Below, in pieces: positions 20,970 to 28,364 of a stretch of 41,763 bases of DNA. Source of the stretch: an uncultured Rhizobiaceae group bacterium (GTDB taxonomy: Bacteria > Pseudomonadota > Alphaproteobacteria > Rhizobiales > Rhizobiaceae); NCBI GenBank assembly GCA_937930635.1, contig CALHCF010000011.1, forward strand, positions 1 through 41,763, read 5' to 3'. The notes below the pieces were generated by a model. That model was not told where the DNA came from. It saw only the letters and a list, made by a program, of their open reading frames with translations, and did not search any database. A program made the position numbers and the translations under genes. Position 1 is the first letter of the stretch, and each line of letters begins with the position of its first letter.

Positions 20970-22328
20970 GTGCGGGTTATGGTTACTATCCCTCACCTTT
21001 GGAAGCCCAGGCGGCATCAGGTCAAGCTTTACAATAATTTCGGCTATGGAAAGCAATATCAGCGCACGTCCGTGATCTGGCACCGCCGCGCCGGAAAAGA
21101 CAGCACGGCTCTGAATATCACTGCTCGCGAGATGTTCAAGCGGGTCGGCACGTATTGGCACCTGTTTCCCGAACAAGCTCAAGCGCGAAAGGCGATATGG
21201 AACGGGGTTGATGGTCAGGGCAGGCGAATAATCAAGCAATTCCTGCCGGAGTCTATTCGAAAGCGCACATCGTCGCAGGAAATGCTGATAGAGCTCGGCC
21301 AAGGCTCTATGTGGCAAATGGCGGGTTCCGATAATTACGACAGTCTGGTCGGCTCTAATCCTGTTGGGGTGGTGTTTACCGAATGGGCGCTCGCCAATCC
21401 GCTTGCCTGGGATTACATCAGGCCGATTCTATTGGAAAATGGTGGGTGGGCGATGTTCATCACAACGCCACGAGGGCGTAATCACGCCTACACGACGCAC
21501 CAAATGGCAATGGGCAACGATAGGTGGCTCGCGGATCTGGCGACATATCGAGATACGGGGATTCTGACTGACGCGCAAATTCAGGAAGAAAGAGAGGGCG
21601 GCATGTCTGAGAGCAAAATTGAATCTGAATATATGTGTAGCTTCGAAGCCGAGACAGACGAACAATTCATCCTGACGGATGATGTTCGAAAGGCCCAGGG
21701 CGGGAGTGTTGTTACTCATATAAGCGACCCAATGATTCTGGGCGTTGATGTTGCTCGGTTCGGCGATGATCTGAGCGTCATTTATCCCAGGCGGGGACGG
21801 GATGCGCGCACCATGCCGATAGAGGTGTTCTCCAAACTCGATACAATGCAGATGGCCGGCAAAGTGGCCGAAGCCATTCAAAAATACAGGCCAGACGGAG
21901 TTTTCATCGACGAGGGGGGCATTGGTGCCGGCGTCGTCGATCGATTGCGACAACTTGGTTTTGAGGTTGTGGGCATCAATTTTGGCTCGAAGTCTGACCA
22001 GTCAATAGGTACCAGTCAGCTTTTGGCAACAAACAAGCGTTCCGAAATTTGGGGGTCTATGCGGGAGTGGTTGAAAACGGGCGGGATGATACCTGAAAAA
22101 AACCAAAAGCTTGAGTTTGAACTGTTGTCCCCAATGTATTCATACGATGCAAACAACGCGATCGAGCTTGAGAAAAAGTCCGATATGAAGAAGCGAGGCA
22201 TAAGTTCTCCTGATATTGCGGACGCATTGGCTTTAACTTTTTCTTATCCTGTGGTAGCTCGAAGCATCACGAATCAGCAGGAGCAAGACGCTGACGAGAA
22301 ATATGATCCAATCTGGGGGACACAATAA
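20970..22328 (+). CDS. terL: terminase large subunit
   Basis: 452 residues from GTG 20970, directly after an in-frame TAA; ATG 20979 is the alternative. The ATPase half shows W-H-R-R-A-G-K-D-S-T (Walker A variant usual in this podovirus group, about 37-46) and V-G-V-V-F-T-E-W (Walker B, Glu 138), plus T-T-P-R-G-R coupling motif. The nuclease half has G-V-D-V-A-R-F-G-D-D (Asp 260), V-F-I-D-E-G-G (Asp 314) and D-I-A-D-A-L-A-L. It pumps DNA into the procapsid and cuts it. Together with the circular assembly this suits headful packaging, not shown directly. Confidence 0.94.
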   Translation: MRVMVTIPHLWKPRRHQVKLYNNFGYGKQYQRTSVIWHRRAGKDSTALNITAREMFKRVGTYWHLFPEQAQARKAIWNGVDGQGRRIIKQFLPESIRKRTSSQEMLIELGQGSMWQMAGSDNYDSLVGSNPVGVVFTEWALANPLAWDYIRPILLENGGWAMFITTPRGRNHAYTTHQMAMGNDRWLADLATYRDTGILTDAQIQEEREGGMSESKIESEYMCSFEAETDEQFILTDDVRKAQGGSVVTHISDPMILGVDVARFGDDLSVIYPRRGRDARTMPIEVFSKLDTMQMAGKVAEAIQKYRPDGVFIDEGGIGAGVVDRLRQLGFEVVGINFGSKSDQSIGTSQLLATNKRSEIWGSMREWLKTGGMIPEKNQKLEFELLSPMYSYDANNAIELEKKSDMKKRGISSPDIADALALTFSYPVVARSITNQQEQDADEKYDPIWGTQ

Positions 22329-22504
22329 TGTGCGTCGTGCCACCTTCACCAAAACGATCAACGCAATATCAGGCGTCAAAAGATCCTGTTCGACGAGAAG
22401 CCTCCAGCAAAAGCAAGTCGGGGCGTCGGGGAACAATCCTGACAGGCTCGTCAGTACAGGGCGAAGTTCAGACTGGGGGCAAAAAGACCGCCCTGGGCAC
22501 ATAA
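22328..22504 (+). CDS. conserved mini-protein with GRRGTILTG motif
   Basis: 58 residues; ATG 22328 overlaps the terminase stop (TAATG) and GGGGGA lies eight bases upstream. The N-terminus is Pro/Ser/Lys-rich, and the C-terminus contains S-G-R-R-G-T-I-L-T-G and G-G-K-K-T-A-L-G. The pairing of a G-R-x-x-T-I-L-T element with a K-K-T-x-L-G end recurs in small proteins beside portal or head genes of many podoviruses. Function is unknown; a role in head assembly or DNA ejection fits the location. Confidence 0.75.
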   Translation: MCVVPPSPKRSTQYQASKDPVRREASSKSKSGRRGTILTGSSVQGEVQTGGKKTALGT

Positions 22505-22507
22505 CCC

Positions 22508-24163
22508 ATGGATGGGGTGAAGGAAAAACTCAAAGCCCTTGAGGCTCGCCGTTCAGGAATGGACAGCGATTTCAATTATGTTCGACCGATTTATGAAGAA
22601 ATCCGCGACATCATGCAGCCGACGAGGGGTCGTTTTGAGGTTGGTGAGCGCCGCAGGAGCGCCAGTTACAACAAGCGCATAATCGATAGTGCGGCTCAGA
22701 AGGCTCATAGAACACTGGTTTCTGGCTTGATGGCCGGCGTGACCTCTCCTTCACGCCCTTGGTTCAAACTCGGTGTTTATGATCGCGGCGCGCAAGAGGA
22801 TTTTGAGGTTAAGCAATGGCTTCATGTTGTTCAAATGCGCATGTATGACGTGATCAGGGCTTCCAACACGTATCGCATGTTCTCGCAGTGCTATTCTGAC
22901 TTAGGGCTGTTTGGCGTCTTTGGTGGCCTGATGGTTGGCGATTTTGAGAATGTCATTCATACCCATGCCTTTCCGGTCGGGCTTTACCGACTGGGCGAGG
23001 ATGGCAAAAGCCGAATGAACCAGCTTCATTATTCCTGCCAGAAAACTGTTGGGCAATTGGTGCAAGAGTTTGGGGTGGAAAATGTCTCAAACGGGACTTA
23101 CCGTGCCTACAAGTCTAATAATCTGCATCAGCCCGTGACCATTAACCACGCTATCGAGCAGAGGCTTGAGCGTGACCCAATGTCCTCGATGGCAAAAGAC
23201 ATGCCGATGGCAAGCTTCTATTGGGAGGCTGGTGAAACCGGAAAGTTTCTGGCCGAAGGCGGCTACGGAATAAACAATATCCTGGGTCCTCGATGGGATC
23301 AGGTGGACAACGAGGTGTGGCCGACTCAATGGCCGGCCTTGCTGGCGCTTGGTGACAGTGTTCAATTGCAGGTTCAGCATCGAGACAAAGCCCAGGCTAT
23401 CCAATACTCGTACAAGCCGCCGATGATAGCCGGCGCTGGCTTTAAAAAAAGATACCGAAACATTCCGGGCGGCGTCACGACTATGGACACAACCAATTTA
23501 CAGCAAGGCGGACTTCGCCCGGCTGTCGAGGTTCGTCCTGATGTTGGTGCGCTGATGGCTGATATCAACGAGACGCGCAACCGCATATCCTCGGCATTCT
23601 TCGAGGATCTGTTCTTGATGACCTCAATGAGTGATCGGCGGCAGGTTACGGCAACCGAGATTGCTGAGAGGCATGAAGAAAAGCTGATTGTGCTTGGCCC
23701 GGTACTCGAAAGCCTGGATTATGAACTGCTTTCCAAAGTGATTGAGGCAACGTTTCACTACATGGTTGAGGCGGACATTGTTCCTGACGCTCCCGAAGCG
23801 CTGGTCGGGATGCCGATTAAGGTGGAATATGTCTCGCTGCTTGCCCAGGCGCAGAAAGCCGTTGGTGTTGCGGCAATTGAGCGCACACTCGGATTTGCCG
23901 GATCTCTCGCGCAGCTCAAGCCAGATGTTATCGATAACCTGGATGGTGATGCGATGCTGCGTGAGTTTGTTGACCAGGTGGGCCCGCCTCCAAATACGCT
24001 GACAGCCCCCGACGAGGTCGCTCAAATCCGGCAAGGTCGAGCTCAACAGGCACAGCAGGAGCAGATGGTGGAGTCAGCTGAACCGATTGCCAACGCGGCC
24101 AAGTTGATATCTGAGGCAAATGCACGTGGTGCAGAGGCTCTACAGCGGGGGGCGCCGCTATGA
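22508..24163 (+). CDS. portal (head-tail connector) protein
   Basis: 551 residues from ATG 22508. The opening (R-S-G-M-D-S-D-F, then E-I-R-D-I-M-Q-P-T-R-G-R-F) followed by D-S-A-A-Q-K-A-H-R-T-L-V-S-G-L-M-A-G-V-T-S-P-S-R-P-W-F typifies the T7-connector family (PF12236). The wing and stem part includes S-S-A-F-F-E-D-L-F-L-M-T and E-I-A-E-R-H-E-E-K. The last 60 residues are Gln/Ala-rich and probably flexible. Twelve copies should form the DNA channel at one capsid vertex. Length is normal for the family. Confidence 0.93.
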   Translation: MDGVKEKLKALEARRSGMDSDFNYVRPIYEEIRDIMQPTRGRFEVGERRRSASYNKRIIDSAAQKAHRTLVSGLMAGVTSPSRPWFKLGVYDRGAQEDFEVKQWLHVVQMRMYDVIRASNTYRMFSQCYSDLGLFGVFGGLMVGDFENVIHTHAFPVGLYRLGEDGKSRMNQLHYSCQKTVGQLVQEFGVENVSNGTYRAYKSNNLHQPVTINHAIEQRLERDPMSSMAKDMPMASFYWEAGETGKFLAEGGYGINNILGPRWDQVDNEVWPTQWPALLALGDSVQLQVQHRDKAQAIQYSYKPPMIAGAGFKKRYRNIPGGVTTMDTTNLQQGGLRPAVEVRPDVGALMADINETRNRISSAFFEDLFLMTSMSDRRQVTATEIAERHEEKLIVLGPVLESLDYELLSKVIEATFHYMVEADIVPDAPEALVGMPIKVEYVSLLAQAQKAVGVAAIERTLGFAGSLAQLKPDVIDNLDGDAMLREFVDQVGPPPNTLTAPDEVAQIRQGRAQQAQQEQMVESAEPIANAAKLISEANARGAEALQRGAPL

Positions 24164-24510
24164 GCAGAGTTGATAAAAAAGAACTCAGCCGCGAAGAAAT
24201 TGTCGAGGCAATGTTGCAACAACAGATTGATGAGGCTTGGGGGTGGTTGCTTTCCGATCCTCGCGGCAAGCTTATTTTGTGGTCGGTTTTGGACAAGTGC
24301 GGGTTGCAGAATTTCACATTCAACGGCAACGCCTGGGATGCTCTTTTCAAAGGGCGGCAACAGGTTGGTGCTGAGATTCTGGCACACCATGTCTATCCGT
24401 TTGGAATGACTGTTTATACCGAGATGCTGCTTGAGGCGGAAGAGCGCCAGAAACAGCTTGAAGCTGCGATCGACGAGACGGACGCGGCAAACAACACTGA
24501 GGAGAAATAA
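24160..24510 (+). CDS. Bbp19-like structural-module protein
   Basis: 116 residues; ATGA overlap with portal. The central pattern D-P-R-G-K-L-I-L-W-S-V-L-D-K-C-G, F-N-G-N, G-R-Q-Q-V-G-A-E-I-L matches the Bbp19 family named after Bordetella phage BPP-1, encoded between portal and scaffold. The role in the virion or assembly is not established. Ends in an acidic tail. Confidence 0.75.
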   Translation: MSRVDKKELSREEIVEAMLQQQIDEAWGWLLSDPRGKLILWSVLDKCGLQNFTFNGNAWDALFKGRQQVGAEILAHHVYPFGMTVYTEMLLEAEERQKQLEAAIDETDAANNTEEK

Positions 24511-24511
24511 C

Positions 24512-25288
24512 ATGCTCGATATTCTTAAAAACTCTCTGGCTATCACCGCTGTGTCACATGCGGGAATCACTGCTCCAATACCGTTTGACGGTGGAGAGGG
24601 CAGCGACGAGGGAGGGGATGGCGGTACTCCTCTCGCCGGATCTCCTCCCTCAAGCCTTTTGGGCGGTGACAAGTCTGCTGATGGCGATAAGCCGGATGAT
24701 GGAGATAATAAAAACGACGGCGACAAAAAGCCGGCCGATGACAATTCCGATGACAAAAAGTCAGAGGATGATGACGACTCTGGGCAGGGAAAAAAGAAAA
24801 CCGAACCAGAGCCGGAAACCCTAGCGCTCTCAGCTCCCGAAGGCTTTGAAGATTATCAAGGTGAGTTCGACAAGTTTGCCGCCGATATGGACCCGTGGTT
24901 GAAGGAAAATCCCGAAGCTACGCCAAAGGACATATTGGCAGAGGCAGCTCGTCGGCAGGCTCAACTTGTTGCTGATCAGACAAAGGAAAGTGCTGAGGCG
25001 TTCAACTCCCAGATGGAAACCTGGGAAAATGAAGCAAAGGCTGACAAGGAAATCGGCGGCGATAACTATGATGCCAATGTTGGTGTGGCTGTAAAAGCCA
25101 TTGAAGCGTTTGGCAATCAGGCTCTCAAAGATGTTCTTAACCAGAGTGGTCTGGGCAATCATCCAGAGGTGATCCGCTTTGCCATGAAGGCTGGAGCCCA
25201 ATTGAAAGAAGCCCCAGTTTTGAAAGGAGCGTCTGCGTCGCAGAATATGTCTTTGGAAGATGCGCTTTACAAAGAAAAGAAAACCTGA
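24512..25288 (+). CDS. capsid scaffolding protein candidate
   Basis: 258 residues from ATG 24512. Residues 30-100 are a low-complexity acidic run of Asp, Gly, Lys and Ser; residues 110-258 are helical with E-G-F-E-D-Y-Q-G-E-F and a basic end. An acidic, highly charged helical protein between portal and coat is the usual scaffold of this phage group. No motif proves it. Translation follows one base after the preceding stop. Confidence 0.7.
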   Translation: MLDILKNSLAITAVSHAGITAPIPFDGGEGSDEGGDGGTPLAGSPPSSLLGGDKSADGDKPDDGDNKNDGDKKPADDNSDDKKSEDDDDSGQGKKKTEPEPETLALSAPEGFEDYQGEFDKFAADMDPWLKENPEATPKDILAEAARRQAQLVADQTKESAEAFNSQMETWENEAKADKEIGGDNYDANVGVAVKAIEAFGNQALKDVLNQSGLGNHPEVIRFAMKAGAQLKEAPVLKGASASQNMSLEDALYKEKKT

Positions 25289-25306
25289 TCGGAAAGGATC
25301 AATACA

Positions 25307-26329
25307 ATGGCCGAAGTAGGTCTTATTAACCCGTCGCTTATCGACGTGATGAACAACACGAATGCCGATGGTTCCATCGTCAAAATCGTGGAAACCATGG
25401 AAGAGATGAATCCAATTCTTCGCCATGCGAACTATCAGGAATGCAATAACGGTTCAAAACACAAAACGACTGTGCGTACCGGCATCCCTACCCCGGCTTA
25501 TCGTCGCTACAATATGGGTGTGCAACCATCCAACACTCAGGAGGTGCCTGTTGAAGATACAACCGGCATGATCGAGGATTACCTTGAGGTGGACAAAGCT
25601 CTTGCTGACCTGTCGGGTAATGAAAATCGTTTTCGGGCGAACAAATCGCGCGGCATCATGCAGGGTTTCAATAACTTTGTTGCCTCTGAAATGTTCTATG
25701 GTTCGCCGGCGCTGACTCCCGAAGGCTTCATGGGCATGAGCGCTCGTTATTCTCAGTTGCGCACCAACCCAAATGCTACCGCTGCGGCGCGACAGGTTAT
25801 TGATGCGGGTGGCGCCGGGTCTGATAATGCGTCAATCTGGTTCATTACCTGGGGGGAGACTGCAACGCAGCTTCTTTATCCTCGCGGGTCGAAGGTTGGA
25901 CTGCATCATGAGGACAAGGGTTCTCGTACCAAGGATTTCTTGCAAGACAACAAGCAGGTCAAGATGGAAATCTATGAGGATCATTTCAAATGGGATATCG
26001 GTCTGACGGATCAGGATTGGCGCGCCAATGCTCGAATCTGCAACATCGATGTTTCTGCCCTCACAAAAGATGCATCAGCCGGCGCTGACCTGCTCGATCT
26101 TATGATCGATGCAGAGGAAGAGCTGGATATGAGTGCAACAGCGGGGGGCAAAACCTGCGTTTACGTATCTCGCACCGTTGCCAAGTTCCTGCGCAAACAG
26201 GCTCTTGAGAAGGCCAAGAATGGCACTCTCACAGTCGAAAACGTAGCAGGTAAACGGGTGACTATGTGGGGCGAGTATGAGGTTGCTCGCATTGATGCCC
26301 TGATGGAAACCGAAGCTCGTGTCGTTTAA
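25307..26329 (+). CDS. major capsid protein (GP7/BPP-1 type)
   Basis: 340 residues from ATG 25307 (GGAAAGG upstream). The sequence follows the podovirus coat family that includes the BPP-1 coat: early T-V-R-T-G-I-P-T-P-A-Y-R-R-Y-N-M-G-V, then T-G-M-I-E-D-Y-L-E-V-D, P-E-G-F-M-G-M-S-A-R-Y, S-I-W-F-I-T-W-G-E-T, Y-P-R-G-S-K-V-G-L and D-W-R-A-N-A-R-I-C-N-I-D. These proteins have an HK97-like fold. The cement gene follows, as in BPP-1. Confidence 0.92.
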   Translation: MAEVGLINPSLIDVMNNTNADGSIVKIVETMEEMNPILRHANYQECNNGSKHKTTVRTGIPTPAYRRYNMGVQPSNTQEVPVEDTTGMIEDYLEVDKALADLSGNENRFRANKSRGIMQGFNNFVASEMFYGSPALTPEGFMGMSARYSQLRTNPNATAAARQVIDAGGAGSDNASIWFITWGETATQLLYPRGSKVGLHHEDKGSRTKDFLQDNKQVKMEIYEDHFKWDIGLTDQDWRANARICNIDVSALTKDASAGADLLDLMIDAEEELDMSATAGGKTCVYVSRTVAKFLRKQALEKAKNGTLTVENVAGKRVTMWGEYEVARIDALMETEARVV

Positions 26330-26349
26330 CTGACGCACCTATCAACAGT

Positions 26350-26373
26350 CAGCCCTGAGAGCAATCGGGGCTG
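26350..26373. other. hairpin between coat and cement genes
   Basis: CAGCCC (26350-26355) pairs with GGGCTG (26368-26373) across a 12-base loop. No T-run follows. It may protect or tune the amount of the coat mRNA relative to the downstream genes. Confidence 0.45.
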
Positions 26374-26396
26374 GCGATCATGAAAGGACTAAAATT

Positions 26397-26825
26397 ATGT
26401 TGCTTGACAATCAAGCTCTTCTTTCCGATCAGCAGGGGATTACTATCACTGCTGTCTCGGAGAATTTCATCAACTTGGGCGCACCTGGTGTGCCTCCTCA
26501 CGCTCCGGGGCCTGTTAAACAGGATATTGGTGGCGGCAATCACATTCCCCTACTCATTCAGGTGACTGAGAATTTTGCTGGTGGCACGTCTTTGCAGGTC
26601 AATGTGGAGATGGACGACAGCGATACGTTTGGCTCTGCCAGAATTGTTGCGGCGTCTCCTGTCATTCCTCTTGCGGAATTGATCGCAGGGAAGGTCTTTC
26701 CAATAACCGTCATTCCTCAAGGATCGGACGGGCAATATATGCGGCTCAATTATACGGTCGTCGGCACGCATACGGCTGGTAAAATCACAGCGGGCGTCAC
26801 AGCGGGGAATCAGACCAATGGCTAA
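26397..26825 (+). CDS. Bbp16-like capsid cement protein
   Basis: 142 residues from ATG 26397. The start M-L-L-D-N-Q-A-L-L-S-D-Q-Q, then I-N-L-G-A-P-G, L-L-I-Q-V-T-E-N-F and M-R-L-N-Y-T-V-V-G matches the Bbp16 family, the jelly-roll cement protein that clamps coat capsomers in phage BPP-1. Beta-rich as expected. It sits directly behind the coat gene, the same order as in BPP-1, and overlaps the next gene by eight bases. Confidence 0.85.
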   Translation: MLLDNQALLSDQQGITITAVSENFINLGAPGVPPHAPGPVKQDIGGGNHIPLLIQVTENFAGGTSLQVNVEMDDSDTFGSARIVAASPVIPLAELIAGKVFPITVIPQGSDGQYMRLNYTVVGTHTAGKITAGVTAGNQTNG

Positions 26826-27288
26826 AGCTCGATACGTTGAAGCCATGCTGCCTGGCTACTATGAGGGCAAGCGGGTCATTGGTGCGAAGTTCTGGATTAA
26901 GGATGGCAAAAATGACTTCTCAAAAAAATGGATGAAGGATGCCAAAGAGGATTTGGCTGACCCTTCACCCGAAGATATTGAGGCTTCTCTTGCTGATTTG
27001 GCTGACCTCACCTCTGCAAAAGAGGCGCTTGCGTCTGCTGCGTCTGCTGAGAAAGAGCGTGACGACGCAAAGGCTGAACTGGATCGGGCAAAGGCTGAAC
27101 TGGATCGGGCAAAGGAGCAAATCGCTTCTCTGTCTGAACGTGTGGACAGCGCTGAGAAACATGCTGCGGATGTGACCGCTGAACTCGATGCGTTGAAATC
27201 AGATGTCGGGTCAGCACCAACTGGAAAGTCGCCTGAACCTCAAAATCAGGATAGCGCAGCGAAGGCTGGAGGAAGCAGCAAGGCTTAA
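26818..27288 (+). CDS. coiled-coil protein of the capsid module
   Basis: 156 residues from ATG 26818. An N-terminal domain of about 45 residues (Y-V-E-A-M-L-P-G-Y-Y-E-G-K-R-V-I-G-A-K-F-W-I) is followed by a long Ala/Glu/Lys/Asp coiled coil (50-130) containing a tandem seven-residue repeat, and a Pro/Ser/Gly-rich tail. Its position after the cement protein suggests a minor head or head-completion protein. No family recognised. Confidence 0.65.
   Translation: MAKARYVEAMLPGYYEGKRVIGAKFWIKDGKNDFSKKWMKDAKEDLADPSPEDIEASLADLADLTSAKEALASAASAEKERDDAKAELDRAKAELDRAKEQIASLSERVDSAEKHAADVTAELDALKSDVGSAPTGKSPEPQNQDSAAKAGGSSKA
27067..27108 (+). repeat. tandem 21-bp repeat inside the coiled-coil gene
   Basis: Two identical 21-base units (27067-27087 and 27088-27108), followed by seven more matching bases, encode A-K-A-E-L-D-R twice, one heptad each. 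It is a recent slippage duplication that lengthens the coiled coil by exactly one heptad. Confidence 0.9.
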
Positions 27289-27348
27289 ACAGCCTGCTGT
27301 TTTGACTATGCTTTTGGGGCCTCGCCTGTTGTTGGGCGGGGCCTTTTT
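27287..27348 (+). terminator. tandem hairpins with intrinsic terminator after the capsid genes
   Basis: First hairpin: AAACAG (27287-27292), loop CCTG, CTGTTT (27297-27302). Second: GGCCTCGCC (27318-27326) pairs with GGCGGGGCC (27335-27343) through one wobble, then TTTTT at 27344-27348. The second is a proper intrinsic terminator on the plus strand. It lies between capsid and tail genes, the same place as Tphi in T7, and should lower expression of downstream tail genes relative to coat. Confidence 0.82.
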
Positions 27349-27379
27349 GCAAAAATGAAATTTCCGATAGGGGGATGCT

Positions 27380-27691
27380 ATGGTTAAACGAGTTTGGAAG
27401 CCTGGGACGCCGGCAGTCATTGCCAACCAGGTGATATACACAAATCTGAATTTGCTCAAAGCCGAAGAATTGAGGCTCGTTTTCGTTGATGCAACCAGTT
27501 TCCGGTCATGGGGAATTGTTTGTGTTGATTTAGATATCGTGAAAGATTATCCAGCAGCGATCAAGGAGGGTTTTGCTCTTATCTATGATAACGATTATTG
27601 CAGATTCTACATTAACGATTGGGAGCGTGGGCATATACGGTTCAGCGATCATGGGCGCGAAATGCGGCTTGCGAAGGCGTCCATCATCTAA
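27380..27691 (+). CDS. hypothetical protein
   Basis: 103 residues from ATG 27380 behind GGGGGA. Mixed strands and helices with many aromatic residues (Y-D-N-D-Y-C-R-F-Y-I-N-D-W-E-R-G-H-I-R-F). No family was recognised. It lies alone between the terminator and the tail tubular genes. Confidence 0.6.
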   Translation: MVKRVWKPGTPAVIANQVIYTNLNLLKAEELRLVFVDATSFRSWGIVCVDLDIVKDYPAAIKEGFALIYDNDYCRFYINDWERGHIRFSDHGREMRLAKASII

Positions 27692-27725
27692 AGCTGTGGC
27701 GTCTATCCAACGGAAAGGGTGATAC

Positions 27726-28364
27726 ATGAGCGTTGTTCAGATTTGCAACCGTGGAGCATCTCAATACCTGGGCTTGCCCAGAGTCAACAACCTGAGTGAA
27801 GGAACGCCTCAATCTGAGCAGTATGAGCTCCACTATGATGATTTGCGCCGCTCGCTGCTCGAAAAACACTGGTGGGTTTTTGCCAAGTGTCTGCGGGCTC
27901 TTGCGCCCGTGGCAAACGATCGGCCTGATGAATGGCTGTTCAAGTATGAACGGCCAGCCGGGGTGCTTGACGTTCATTGGATAAACGATCGGCGCGTCGC
28001 AACAATGCTCATGCAGCAAGGTAAGGACCCTTCGGCTCCTTATGAAAGCATCGGAACCTACATCTATACGAATGTTGAGCGGGCCTTCATCCAATTTACG
28101 CGCGATCAGCAAAATACTGACCTGATGCCTCAATATTTCAAGGATGCGCTTTCTGCTATGGTTGCCTCTGCTGTTGCCATGCCGCTGACAGAAAGTGTGT
28201 CGCGCGCACGGTTCGCGACTGAGCAGGCTCAAATCATGATAGATATAGCAATTGCAGGGGATGAACAAAACACGCCTGCAATCACCATGCCTGACGCCGA
28301 GTATATTGACGCGCGCTCAGGTAGAGCTTTCGGAGACCCTGAGTATCTGAGTTGGAGGCGGTAA
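27726..28364 (+). CDS. tail tubular protein A (T7 gp11-like)
   Basis: 212 residues from ATG 27726 (GGAAAGGG upstream). The N-terminus I-C-N-R-G-A-S-Q-Y-L-G, followed by R-R-S-L-L-E-K-H-W-W-V-F-A and later Y-E-R-P-A, is the typical pattern of gatekeeper/adaptor proteins of T7-type tails (PF17212). It joins portal to nozzle. The nozzle gene follows with no gap. Confidence 0.9.
   Translation: MSVVQICNRGASQYLGLPRVNNLSEGTPQSEQYELHYDDLRRSLLEKHWWVFAKCLRALAPVANDRPDEWLFKYERPAGVLDVHWINDRRVATMLMQQGKDPSAPYESIGTYIYTNVERAFIQFTRDQQNTDLMPQYFKDALSAMVASAVAMPLTESVSRARFATEQAQIMIDIAIAGDEQNTPAITMPDAEYIDARSGRAFGDPEYLSWRR

Noticed and set aside
24043..24756. 237-codon minus-strand frame opposite portal and scaffold genes
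   Set aside because: Pro/Ser/Leu-rich shadow of an acidic low-complexity region; no start signal and against the direction of the late operon.
27067..27108. Start of a CRISPR-like array
   Set aside because: Only two adjacent units without spacers, in frame within a coiled-coil gene; simple tandem duplication.
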